Origin: Mesocentrotus franciscanus
Taxonomy: Eukaryota > Echinodermata > Echinoidea > Camarodonta > Strongylocentrotidae
Reading direction: 5' to 3'
Assembly (NCBI GenBank): GCA_037976565.1
Contig: CP137674.1
Coordinates: forward strand, 3,282,762 to 3,346,761
Length of the DNA: 64,000 nucleotides
Shown here: positions 1 through 14,200 of the stretch, in pieces
How positions within the stretch are numbered: position 1 is the first letter of the stretch
Layout of the letters: every line of letters begins with the position of its first letter
Position numbers and translations under genes: made by a program
Notes under the pieces: generated by a model
Told to the model about the DNA's origin: nothing
Database searches by the model: none
The model's input: only the letters and a program-made list of their open reading frames with translations

Positions 1-3000
1 AGCGGTCATTGGCTTGCTGGTGAAGCGTGCTTCTGATGTCATGTTGAACAGATCAAAGCTGGTAAGATTACGTACATTCTTCACTTCAACAATGCCAAGA
101 GCCTTTCCTGTAGCAAATCTAGTTGTCAGTGATCCAGCAGAATGAGCCACAAGCTTTTCAAATTTGCAGAAACATGAAGAGTCAGTAAGTGTGTAGTCTG
201 CCACAAATGATGAGTTAAACAGTTTGTTGTTTAGGACAGATTCAGCAGATGCTGCAACCCGAGAGAAATGGAAAAGTGATTCAAATTCCTCAAGAGAGTA
301 GTCGGCCATTGTGGTAGAATTGACAAGTTTACTGTTGAAGTTGGTTACAAAGCTTCCATTAACACGATCAAAGGTCATGGGTCCTCTGAAGTTGTTCATC
401 TCCATGCCAGTCTTGCCTTCAATGCTTGCTAGTCTAGATGTGAAGGAAACAACAGCTGAACTGTTGACACGGTCAAAAGTGAAGATACGTTGGAAGTTTG
501 TGAAATCAATTCCTGCCTCTGTTGTCAGATTTGCCAAGATAGACTTGATTGTAGTGTATCCACCAATTTTGACATCAGCAAATCTGAAAAGCCTCTCAGA
601 ACCATGCATCTGCATGATACCTCTTGATGAAGAGTTGACAAATCGGCTGGCTACATTAAATTCAGCAGATGATTCAGCAGAATCAAAGGTTGTAATGTTT
701 TCAAAGTTGGTCAGGATTGAGTCAGCATTGCCAGTCATGTTGATCTTTGATGTCAGGAAAGAGAACTCGCCCTTTATAGCTGCATTTCTAAACTTGAACA
801 GATTTGTGGAATCGGTGACCTGAGCAGAGCTTGAAGCTTTGATTTCCCTTGTAAATGGGGTGTTGATGGTGATAGCAGAAGACACATTAGCAAGTTGAAC
901 CTTGAAGAGTCCAGCACCAGCATTTGCAATCAGACTAGATTGAGTGGTGGTATTCAAGAATCTGCTGGTCATGACTGATGAGGTAGAACCAGTTATACTG
1001 TCATACTTCATGAAACCTGCCATGTTCTGGACATCGAAGTTGGTAACACCTTGCATCTTGATAGGCCAAGAAGAGAAGTTTCCTTCAGTAGATATGACCA
1101 TTTCTTCATAGTTCAGGGGCCCGGCTTGGTTGTTGATGTGGGCATTGATACTGGTGTACAGGGATGAGATGATGCTTGAAAAGTTGGATGATGCACTGCC
1201 CTCCATTCGAGAGTATGTAAGGATACCAGCCATGTTGTCCAGCCTGAATTGTGAAAGAACATTCCATCGTGCAATCCTTGAATTGATGTCATTAGCAGCA
1301 GACATTTCATACTTTCCAAACGTTGTGACATTCTTCCAGTTTTCCATTTCAACATCAAATACAGAACCAGTCTTGATGATAGGTGTGCTGACATTGAAGT
1401 TGGTTGAAAATACATTTGCTACAAATGTTAGGGGACCTGCAATATCACGGACAGACCACATGGCACCAGTGTCGACCTTTGCAATGCGGGATGTGATGCC
1501 AAACATGCTGTTAGTAGTGGCATTTGATGCTTTGAAAAAACCGTTTGAACCAATGACAAAGTTGGTAGAGTTGGAAGTCATTACGATCAAGGGACTGGTG
1601 AATTCATTTTGTCCAGAAATTGCCAATTGGTCAAAATTCAGGAGAGATCGGACACCAGAAAAGCTAGAATCCATGTTCATGGTCCAGTTGGTCCACTTGG
1701 TGAGAACAGCAGTCTTTGACATTCCAGTAATGGAGTCAAATTTGTTAATCTTCTCAAAGCCTTGAAGAGCCAGCCCACCATTGTAGGAAGCAAATGTTGT
1801 TGTCAGAGGAGTAACGGTGAAGATATTGGAGGTCGTCATGTTCATAAGCTCAAAGTTAAAGAGACTCTGGAAGTTTTTCAATTCAAGCAGACCACCAACA
1901 ATCATATGGGTGACAGGGGTATTAACTTCATGAGAAATGGTGCCATTGATTCTTGTAAAGTCAAAAATACCTCTCATGTTGTCAACTTCAACTCCATGGA
2001 AACCTGCGATGTTGAGCATTCTGTTATTCACTCCATATTCAATCTTGGCAATGCTGCTGGTGTATGTGAATGGTGCAGTCATATCAATGATTCTACCTTC
2101 ATAAGATCCAGAAACATTCAGCTTAGACGTTGTAAGGTTTCCAATGACTACAGTTTCTGCAAGAGGATACTGGAACCAACCTGCCATGTCTTGGACCTTG
2201 TGCATTTGATGGTAGGATGTCTTCAGTGGGAATGTGTTGAAAGTTGCAATAACTTCTGCAGATGCTGAGTCAAACTGGTTGACATTCCTAAAGTTCTTTA
2301 GAGAGATCATCTCTGTCAGGCTGGAATTGACATAGTAACTGTTTGCCGCCATGACAAATGAATGAGCAATGGAATCAAAGTTGACAAATGATCGCACTCC
2401 GTTAAAGCTTACTTCATTCTGGATTGATGTGGAAACATTGAAGACCTTGGACGTAAAGTTCACACCTGATGAGATGGAATCAAAGTTGAGGAGAGATCTG
2501 TGATTGGTAATGTCCATACCTCCAGTCATTGATGAGTTCATTAGACGACTGGTGAAAGATGACAAAGATTCAACTGCCACTTTAGCAACCTGAGTAAATG
2601 AACGCACATTTTGTACAAGCAATGTGGTGTTGGTGTTTCCCCTAGCAAAGCAGGATTCAATATTGCCTGATACATGTCCGGTAATTCCATCAAAGTAGGA
2701 AATATTCTGGAAATCTGTGAAGGCAATAAGATTGTCCATAGTGGCGTTCAGAAGAGCTGTCTTTACAAACCAGATCTGCTTTCCTGTGACACTGTCGAAG
2801 TCAAAGAGCCGGCGGAATCCATTCATCAAGAGTGTGTTGTTGGCTGTAACATTCAGAAGGCGAGAAGACAGAACATAGTTGGATGAGCCATCTAGAGTTG
2901 TGAAAGATACATCAGAATTCTCAAGATTCATCTGGGTTTCATATGTGCTGTTGACAAACCTGCTAGTAATATTATTGCTAAGATGAGTTGTCAATTGGCT

Positions 3001-4022
3001 GAACACCAGAGGGCCATTCATATCCCGAAGAACCATGCCAGAGCTGTGACTGCCATTGATGAACTTGTTGAGGAGATTAGCTTCTAAGCTGCTACTGACC
3101 TCATCAAATTGAGAAATGCTGCTAAAGCCCTTCAGCTGAGATTGACCCTGAGCATTCCAATTGACCATCTTGCTCCTGATGTCATGGGAAGCCTTGACAA
3201 GGACCTTGTTGAATTTGAAGAGCTTTCGGAAGGTTTCAAAACTTACTGAGCTGTTAAGTGAAGACTCGATCATAGGAGACTGAAGCTTGTATGTCAGAAT
3301 ACCTGTCATCTCATTGAAAAAGGTGGGTGCAGACATTTCATCGATGTTGAAGTTGCCAATGACATCAAAAGATCCCAACCTTGATGTCATGGATGTGTTG
3401 TGATTTGCCACCATGTTCAAAACCTCATGGAAGTCACCATTGGATGAAGAGCGTGTGCTGAATCTTATGAGAGGAGAGTTGACCTCAGTATAGTGCAAAG
3501 CTGCCAAATCAAAAGGAGTATCTGGTTTGGAGATGGTCACATTAACTGATGTTAGGGTGTTCATACGAAGTCCTGTCCTTATTGATACATCTCCCTCAGT
3601 CTTCAGGGTTATCTCACGATCCTCAATAAGCAGAGAGTGATTAAGACCAGCTGAGATGTTCAGTCGCTTCTGTTCAGCAGCAAACGACAGCTTCTGGTCA
3701 AAGAGGCTTTGGCTCAAAAAGATGTAATGTGAAGCTGACATGTTAGCAATGATTGGACTAGACATGTTAGCACTTTGACGTAAGGTGATGGTTGATGAAG
3801 TAACGTTGAAAATGAACTTGTTCAAAACCAGATCCTTGACACTGCTGAAGTCCCTGCGGAAGGTCTTGTTAAGGATATCCCGCACGATCATGGGTACAAG
3901 ACGTGGACGCATCTCAGTGACTGGGCCGTCAACAACCAAACTGTTTGAAACATTGGTTGAGAATAGCTGATGGAGGTATGACCAATACATGGAAACAGCA
4001 GAAGGCCTTACAGACAAGTTAC
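1..4022 (-). CDS. Copy B exon 20 (partial): 35-residue beta repeats, open frame to window edge
   Basis: The acceptor AG precedes 4022 and the coding frame runs without a stop to base 1. It aligns to 33871-37889 of copy A. I found about nine substitutions and two indels, all between about 470 and 1920. From about 1935 to 4022 I saw no difference at all. The copy B versions at 1206 (AGAG) and 1916 (GGGG) keep the frame, which defines the copy A versions as deletions. Content is the same 35-residue repeat array as in copy A. Confidence 0.88.
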
Positions 4023-7000
4023 CTGTAGAAAGTGAGAAGATAAGAGAACAAATATTTAATAGTTACAATACCTAGAACCTTTTTTGGGGAAATAATTTCA
4101 TAAATACCACTCTAATTAACATCACTTTCTTGTCATGCCTCTTGAAAATTGAAGAAGAGACATACTTTAAGTTATGTTTGAGGATATGTTGTGAACACTA
4201 TCAAACAAGTTGTTGAAAGAGACATGTTTAATCGTATAGATCTGAATAAAGCAAACCAATAACTTGACCAAAGAGAATAAATTTACATTGTCCATTTATG
4301 ATGGCGAGATTTAAGTAATTTGCTGTTTGGTACTGTTGACTTACTGATTTCAGTAAAATCGAGGAGATCATAGACACTGCTATCCTGACTATTTTCATAG
4401 AAGAATTGCAGTCCATTCTCAGAGGAGTACAGGGCTGTGTAGTTCTGGAAATAAACCATTGAAGGTGTTGCGATGTCCATAACCCAGTTTGCTGAAGGCT
4501 TCTTCCATCCTGCACCAATACTGTTGGAAACAGTAACTTGAGGTTTGCTGTAACGAGTGTCGTAGAGGGTGTATGTATGGTCCAATGTGGATGTGCCAGA
4601 CTCCATATCAATCATAAGATGAAGAAAGTTGACATTGTTCATCTACATTAAAATTGGATTAAAAGAGGACAAATCAAGATTCAGGCCTATAGTGGAAAAG
4701 AAAAGTTCATACTATGATTTCGTCTGAAGCAATCTTTTACTTACAGCTTGTTGACATTTCATTTGTCTAAGCTTTACCAAAGCTTTTCAAGGATTATTGA
4801 ATAATAATAATTTGAAGAAAGAAAAGAATCTGAACCTAAAAGAAAGTACTTTGTATATCATGTCTTTGGAAACAGAAAGGCATGTACTCGTATACGTTAC
4901 TTAATGCACTTGTGGCTCTGAACAGAGGATATTTACCTTAAGCAGAGGGATTGGTGTAGTCAGTTCCAGGGAGTAGTCCTTCTGGTTGCTGATTGTAGCA
5001 TTCTCAAGTCGGAGATCAAAGTCGTATGTCAGGTGTGTCTGGGGGTTCCTTGGGTTGGGTACAAAGATGCTGGTCTGAATAAGATGTTCCTCAGTCAGGG
5101 ATGATTGATCAAGGATCCTGAAGTTGGCACCACCATCTATGACAACTGGCTCATCAATGAGTGAAGTCTCGCCAAAAAGTTCTGTAAGAAAGAATAAACC
5201 AGTCAACAAAGATTCTTGAGAAATGATAACAAGTAATAAATTCCTGTGCCGATGTTGACTATGACAATTACAATAGGCTTGTTTAAAACAACTTTTTCTA
5301 AAGATTGATATTCTAATGCTTCATGTTTTCAGCAAGGAATGTTAGGCAATGGTAGAAAGCATTATTTTGACTAAAATTAAAGTTGACATAGTCTAACGTA
5401 TCTGAATGCGTCATGTCAATTCTCTTTGCGATATACTGTAATTATATTACAATAACTGCATTTGTATTACTTACTAAGCAGAACTGGAGAGTTAAGGAAC
5501 ATGGAAGCATCAGGGTTGTTCACAAGAACGTCTGTCCTGAGTCCCATTCTGAAATTGCGGTTGGTCTCTCTTGTCTCCTTGGTTACTTCGTATTCAGCAA
5601 AGATATGGTGAGTGTTGCGTGCAACCTGCACTTGGTCACGATAGCCATTCACTATAGTTTCATTCCTCAAGGTAACATCCAGAAGAGGGAATACCTGTAA
5701 ATCAATGCCACATTACAATTAACACAATATCTGCATGTCAAATTAAAATTAGGAGGCAAAGAAACAGGTTACTTTATACTTTAATGACTGAGGCTGTCTT
5801 ATGATCAACGTATGAACATGCCATCTCATTATAGCACCTAACACCCGAACCTACAACAATGTTTTTTCTTGTAAATAATTTGCTAGGAATAGCCAGTGTT
5901 CCCTGTATCTGCACAGTGATTCTCAAGTATAATATGCCAAGAATGGAAAGACCATGCAGTGTCAATTTGGTAGTCCAACGGGTGGGGAACTCTCTATAAC
6001 ACGGTTACACTGTGAATGAAGGTACCAACTAGATGTAGTAAAATATGAATGATTCTTACCCATGTGGCATTGGAGATTTGTGTGTGGACTGTAAGCTCTT
6101 TCAGTTCATCTGTAACAGTCTGAACAGTGTTGAAGTCAAATGCCCAGTCAAGGATCCCCATCTTGAGGTCACGCTGTACCACTGGTCCCCTTGTGATTCT
6201 CCTAGCAGTGATGGTTGAGGTCTGGTATTTAGCATGGTTGATCTGATATCCAGTCCAGGGGAAGAGAAGCTGCTTGTACAATGGAGTCTCATTATCCCTG
6301 CACAAATTGAAGAGCAAATATGAAAATACATAATCTGTCCTTTTTGTAAAAGAAATCTTAATAATGCTATATCAATTAAGATCAAAACATCTTCCGTATG
6401 AAACAAGTAGAGTTCATGCTACAGGACGTGTCCTCACAGACTTTGTTTTGGGGGTAATTTTTCATTTTACTACTTATGCTGTTGTTTTCCTGCATAAGAA
6501 ACTTATAAACTAATAACTTTCATTTGTTAAAGTAATGAAATAATGACTCTGGCACCACCTTTGATGGTGCAGGCATAAAAACGAAGGTAGCTTACCAATA
6601 GTATGTGTCAGTGAGATGTGCATTCCAATCACCATTGTTTGACTGATTGACAAACTGTCCAACAGCAGCCCAGTACAAACTGTTGATGGATGCATTGAAG
6701 ACTGCAGTAAGATTCTTCTGTGCTAGAGATGTCTCATTCCTAACAAGGAAGTCAACTGATGCTGTGTTCTCAGCAGCAGAAACATTGAAGACGGCCCTGT
6801 ATGAGGAGGACGAATCTGTGGTTTCATTCAGGATTCCAGCAAACATGATGAAGTTCTTAACTTCTGGCACGGTGAATGTCCACTTGGCTGTCTTACGAAG
6901 ACGATCAACACTCACAAGTGAGGTAATGTTGCGAGTAAGTTCTTCTCCTAAAACAGTTATCAAGTAAAAAGTAAAAAGCTGGTTACACAATCTGATAAGA

Positions 7001-10000
7001 AACTGGTAAGAAATTTCACCTGGGCCTCATCAGTTTATCATTTCTGCTTTTGGTTGTTATTTGTTTTAAGTAGACAAAACAGGTAAGTCATCAGTTCTTC
7101 GGCAGTAAAACCTAGTGAAATTCTATTTATAAATCTAGGTAACTATTTATTTAACAATTAAATATCGATCTGTACATCTATTTAAAAGTCTTTATTACCT
7201 GGTGCATAGAAAGAGACACGGACTGTATCAATAAGCTTGGTAAATGCTGGAGCGTTTTGCTTGTTCCTCCTTCCGATTGAGCTGAATGAGATGGGTGCTG
7301 GTGCGCCGCCTTCCCTGATCTGCTTGTACTGAGCATCGATGGTGTATGCCTTCAGTGCTCTGAAATAATTAAATTGTGCATAACATGTCATCTTGTCAAC
7401 ATGTAAATTTAAAGACATATATTCCTAAATCTCAGTTGAACTGACAATATACCCATTGCCATTAAAAAAGACACTTCTTATCCCACTGCTGACATCACTC
7501 ATAATGTTGGTGTTGTTTTTAGTTTGGTTTATTGTCAGCATTAGCTATTTTAAAAAATATGTCCAATATGGCCATAAAAAATACTTACTGGTCTGTGTTG
7601 ACGAGTGTAACATTGAAACTGTTTGGTCCACTGAATGGGAAACGTGGTGCTTCAGCAACGTAGCTTGCATTGGGATAGGCCCATGAAACACACAGATCAA
7701 CACCAAAGACTTTGCTGACATTGGTACACCTCTGACTTTGGACAGCATCCTGAAGAACTCCTGGGATGAATTCAATATCTCCATTAGTCTTCAAGAGGTT
7801 GTAGGTTGTGGAATAGTTGAAGAGGTTCATTGGACGGTCAGTGTTGTTAAGGTTGATCTTGAGGTGAGTTCCATCGATTGTGATGTTGCCTGCAATCTTG
7901 GAGGAATGGTAGACAGTAGCATTGGCCATAACACCAGTGAAGACCTTGGTAGGCATACCAATGCCCATGGTAGCCAGAACCTCTACAGCACCACTAGAAG
8001 TTGGCAAAAAATAGAAGACAATACATATGTATTAAAGAAATTTCTTCTTTCATATTCACGCAAAAGTTAAAACCAAGCAGTTAAAAATAATTGGATTAAT
8101 CAAATATGCTCATCATGTGGAACATACCTTGGAGCAACATGTCCAGCGGCAATGATCTTAGGAAGATTAATGCTGAACTGACTCTTCATGCGTAGGCTGA
8201 CAACAGCAGTACCATTTATGCTGCAGTTAAGGGGCATACCCATACCAGTTGCCAGAATGAAGCTCTTATCCATGAAGACAAAAGATCGAGTTGTGTTGAG
8301 GTTGAGTCCCTGTGACAGGAGCTGTGGAATCTGTAATGTTCAAACATATCCTTGATAAATACTTGGCTGATCAAAATTTATTTGACAATTCTTCATTTAT
8401 GACAAACTGTCAAGCTTACTATTTGAGCGAAACATGAAGATATCTACTTCTATCAGTTATTACCTCACTTTCATAATCCATTCTTCAATGCCGATTTGAA
8501 TAAACTTGATCAAAGTGAAACGTTGCTGGAGAATGCTCTAAAATCAGTATGATTGTGCATTATTAAATGACAATTGAATATAAACTGACCTGTTTTGTCT
8601 TGTTCATAAGCTCTTCATAAATTCCCATGGTGTAAGGAATGAGAGCCAGAACATCACTGGCACTAACGAAACCAAATTCATTTCCAAGGAGACGAAGGAA
8701 GACTGTAGCATCAGTAGCAGATGGTTCCATGCCAACCAGATAGTGCAGTTGGTTGAGCTTGTTCATGGTATTTTCGTGGATCACATCAATAACCTGAAAG
8801 CATATAAAACGCACATCACAATTGAAGAGTGTCGAAAATAGTCATGTTATAAACACCTGTGCAATATATTTGTGAAGTATTCTTCAAGCACTTGGGACTA
8901 TCTTATCCCAGGTTGACGTAGATTCGTACAATATGATTTGCAAGCAAATAACAAAGTGAAAACAACAATTATATTCATCATTCATGTTATTAAAAATAAT
9001 CAGATAATATACCTGAGGCTCTCCAATTGGTGACTGCCTCTTCATCTTCTTGCCGTATTTGCCCTTCTTGTTGAAGACCTCATTGTCTGGCTCAGATGTA
9101 GGAGTAACCCAGTTTCCAAGCTGAGCCTCAGCAAACTCTCGAACTTTAGACAAGAATTTCTCATCAATGGTATCAAACATGGTTTGAAGTTTTACTTCTG
9201 GGAAGAAACCCTCGGGTCCAAAGACTGATTCAATGATTGGCTCAAAACCTTTCATTTCAATGCCGGTCTGCAAATGGAAATCAAACATGACAATATGTTA
9301 GTAAGTTAGTAACACATACTAAGAACTCTTGATAAGAATGTCAAAAATATTTACATCATTGTTTGATTTCCCGCAAACTACTTTGATAACTCTACAGGAT
9401 AAATATGATTTAAGACAATCTCTAGTAGGCGACTCTTTAAATGGGAAAACGTAAGATGCAGATGCAGAAACATGCAGGCCCCTTCTGTCTATTCATTATG
9501 ATCTGTTATATTTTCTTACCTCAAAGATATCCCAGCTCTTTCCAAGAGCATTCAGGACATAGTGGAACATGACCTCTTTAGGCAAGTAGCTCTCAGGATT
9601 GAAAATGATGTCACTCTCGAATTGGGCAGCAACAGTGTTGTTCCTCCATGGTTCGGTTAGGTTCTTGGAAAGCTCAAAGAAACGAGAATATTTGCAGATA
9701 TCCTTCGGGTATTCTGGCAGTTCCTCACCATCCATAGCAATCTTCAAATTCATCTTGAACCTGTCAAAAACAGTTTAAACATAATTAAAAGTTTCTCTCC
9801 GTGATTTAATTGTATTTTGAAACATGACACTTTAGAATTGGAAGAAGGTGGACATTATTTTGCATAGATATTGGCTAATTGGTACACATTTTTAAATTGT
9901 TTAGAATTGATGAGTAGTCGATAGAGACAGAAACCAGTATGCAATTAGCTGAAGCAGTTTTTGTTTTAATGAAATGTTTAGAAATAACACTCACTCTTGT

Positions 10001-11218
10001 AGGGTTGGTTCGCTTGACTCAATGATATTCTGAATGTGAGAGTAACAGAAGGCCTTCATCTGGTTGACTGGCTCGGTTTTTAGGGAGTTCCAGATGTCAG
10101 TCAGCTCAGAGACACTTGGGTTAGCCTTCATGGTAATGAGGTAGGCAGCGATTCTATGTGGTACATCAAGTGTGGTATCCTTGACGAGCTCAGAAATTAC
10201 TTGGCTACGGAGCTGATCACTCATCACAAACCGACGCATGGACTGAATGGCAGCCTTGGAGATGTCTCTTGGGATCTGCTTGTTCTTTGTGCAGCTGATC
10301 AGGACAGGAGATACTCTCTCAGAGAAGATGAAAGTCAGTTGGTCGTATCGCTCAACAGGCTCACCAATGTTTCCGATGGCCTGTATGAATAGGAAAATAA
10401 ATATGATACAATACATACATGTATAATCTTTTGTAAGGACCATTCTTGAAAGCATGTTAGTATCATATCAAAATAATTGTAAAGTAAGTCTATATTAATA
10501 CTAACATTAAGGATTTAACAGAATTAGATTGGACACCACAAGGTTCTTTTTTTAATTCTCATTTTGACTTAAATGCATTATACCTAATTTAAGTACAAAT
10601 GCAAGCATAAGGATGCAACTGTAGAGTTATAAATGCAGTATTGTCTCTAAATTGTTTGTGTTTTGTTTTACCTTCAGAGCAACGAGGGCAAGACGCTCAT
10701 TTTCAGCTGATACAGTGCAGTCATTACCAATGAGAGACTTCAGGTACCTGATGGTTTTGACAATGGGTTCAGGGAGCTACAAGAAAAACAAGATAATTAA
10801 TAGATATCAGTCAATATAATTAAGCATTCATTACAATCTATGTATATCACAAAAGCACCTCATAAACACAACATTATTTGATTACTTAGAAGTTACTTAC
10901 AGTGTCAGCAGTGTGAATCTCCTCATTGTTCATCCAGTAGTTGTGGACCATGATACTGAGAGGGAAGATGGTCATCTGAGATGGTGAATACTGAGCCATA
11001 CGTAGCATTTCACTCATCAGCTCCAAGGTGGGATAGTCCTGAAGAGCCATGGTTACCATCCATGCACTAGCAAGGGGCTTGGGTACGACTCCCTTAGCGA
11101 TGGCATAGTTCTTAACACTGAAGCAAGCCATGGTTGTACAAGGAAGGAGGCCATCAAGAAGGTATTCCCTGTAGGATGAAGAAATAAAATGGAAGTCAAC
11201 TACCAGTGTTTTACATAA

Positions 11219-11249
<31 letters not shown>

Positions 11250-14200
11250 TTTTATTCAAGTAATTGTTCCGAATGTGTATAGTCTACTTAATTCCCCAAT
11301 TCAAAATCCATTAGCTTATAATACTGTCTACCCAAATCTCATGCCAATAAATGTAGTGGAGGAATGTCTTTGAAAGAAAAACTATATACCTGGCAATTTT
11401 CTCCTTGTCTGGGTTGTCACGGCAGGTCTGTGAGTATGCGCTGCAGTTGTAAGCACGATCAAAGACTTCATGGATGGTGTCATTGTTCATTCCTTCCAGA
11501 GCAGCTCTCCATCTACCAAAGAGTCGAGGACTCTCCATCTTAACCTCCTCACGTGAACTCTTGACAAGAGCCTTCAGGATATCCATGGCTTGGTCAGCAG
11601 TAACATCATCAGGCTTCACACCAATTTCCTTGGGGTCATGCTCATACCTCAAGCATGTTGACCTGGAGTCTATCAATGATATTAAACAAAATATGGTTGA
11701 GGGTAATGAAGTGTACTAGCAGATACTAGAAGTCTATTGTCTCTTCAAGTCTTCATATTCAAGGACTTATAATAAATGGGGAATTGGTTTTCACCCTATC
11801 GCTAAAGAACTTTTACTATTAAATGGCTGAAATGGAACTGAAAAGGCACTACTCTTGTAACACCAAATTTGTGATTTAATGTGGATACATGTACAGGAAT
11901 ACTTGAAAATTATCACATAGATATAGAAGCCTTTTATAATTAAAATTCACAAGATGTTAATTCTATATTTAATGTAACTAACTTGCTGGATCAACCTTGT
12001 AGGAGTTCAGGTTATCAATCGCGGTACTGATGAGCCTCTGCTGGATAAAGGTGCGAACACCACTCTCACTGTTGAAGTTCATTGGCCAGAAAGAGTGGAC
12101 CTCTTCACACTGAATTCCCCTGAACTCTCCAGTAGTTCCTTTCAGATCATAGCTGCATGTCTTGGAGGAGTTGATGACCTTGTCCATGACGGTCTAGCAT
12201 AAGGTAAAAATGAAAATAATGACACACACAAAAAACCACTATCATAAACATGTAATATTCTGTCTATAATTGTATCACTTCAAATATTAACTGTTGGGTG
12301 TCATCAATAAGTCAAAAACAAAATTACCATGTTGAAGACAATGTCCTTGAAGCTCTGCCACCTGGTCATGTTCTCTGGTTGTTTCCTGAGCATACAGTTG
12401 TTCAGATCAGTCACTACCTGGAGCTTACGTGGCCTCTGCTTGTCATCACGCCTGGTAACAGTCATCTCGCTACTGCAGTTGCCATGGACGGAGACCTCAT
12501 TCACAGTGATCTGGTCAACATCATCGGCTTCAAGATCAAGCTGAATCATGCTGAGGATACCACGTTTGGCGTTCAGGATGTGAAGGGGTTCATCAGGATG
12601 AGCCAGCACCTCAACGATACGTCCATTCTCAGTGCGGAAGACAAGGTCATGAGCACTCATCTCTTCATCTAGGTCGCGGTTTTCAAGAAGACACCGTCTA
12701 GCCTTGAGGACGTTCCTGCATCTTTCTGGTGCTTCTATTATGATTTCACAGGTCATGGTCATATTCGATCCGGGTCCAGCGCCTTTTATTCCACTCTCTG
12801 TTTCTGCCTCATAGTTGAAGGTATAGCTATATCCTTCTCTGAAGCGTGTTAGCTCTGAAATTAATATTAAATAGTTGGATGTTAACGACAGTTCAAGTCA
12901 TGAAGGTGACAGAGAAAGAGAGAGAATACTCAAAATGAGAGGACGAATAATGGCAAAGGAGAATCATGCTATCCTACATTGCAACTTGATTTTAAAAATT
13001 TAAGTCGTACTTTTATGAAGCTTTAGAATAATTCGTCTACCATAATGTCCATGATTTTTCTTTATAAATTGAATGAAGACGAGTTTTTTAAGACTGACGG
13101 TTTTTTTTTAAACGTGAGATAGCTCTTTATTGTTATTTGACCACTGTGAGATAGAACAAATCTGTTATCTCAATTACAGAGATCATTTTCAACGAATGAT
13201 GTAATGCGAAGTTATCTGAATGCTATTTTGATTGTTGTTCAGGTAAACACATTTTGAAGTGTTTGCTAGTCAGGTCAACAAGGGTGGTCTCTGATGTCAA
13301 TTTTTTTATCTTGTGTTCTGCCATTGTGTGATACAGATGATAAGTCAACAATATAATCGTAACAAAATAATCGGTTGAGCAATTAACTTCATTAACTTTG
13401 GAATTATCCACCAACATGTTGCTGTTTCGAAATTGTAGACCGGTACGCCATTTGCAAAATTTCGGCAAACAAATATTTGTTCTCTTTATTTTTTCGTGAC
13501 TCATTCCACCCTAGTTTTTGTGAATTGTTTTTTTCTCTCTCTCTCTCACACACACACTTTCTTTGAATGCTCAAATTGTTCTATTTTTAAATTTTCAGGT
13601 ATCCATATATCATAAAATCTTAATTGTAGAGTCAACTGCTTGAGAAAAAGTTGTCTTGCTATGACTATATTGATACCTTGCTTGTCATACTTGCTGATAA
13701 ATCTGCTGTGCATTGCAATCATATTTGACTTTTCGTAGGACTATTCCGATAGTACATTTAAATGTATTTTACTCAGGTTAATTGCAATCCCTAATTATTT
13801 TGGTTAGACCAGAAGAACCTTCGCAACTGTTTTGAGCCAATACTGATACATTTGTTAATTTCTTCCATACATGCATCTTGTACTTACGGCCTATACAACG
13901 TCCAAAATCGCTCAAATTCAACTAGATTTCAAATATACAGTTTATTTCTGTTAAGCTCAACTACTCATGCTAATTCACTAGAGTGAGAGAGAGATATTTA
14001 GGAATATCACTATTTTATATCATAATTCCCTTGTAAGTTCATGTGGACATCAGTCACAGAAAAGAAATTTAATTTGAGACACTTACTTGAGCATTCAAGC
14101 TCGGGCACAACTTCCTGACCGGATCTGGATCCAAAAGGACCTGTAAGATTGGAGAAAAATATGCAAATATGAGATACTTCAGTGCAAAATTAATTCTAAA

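Noticed and set aside
311..823. Plus-strand 170-codon frame, present in both copies
   Set aside because: Lies opposite the 35-residue repeat exon and is duplicated only because the genes are.
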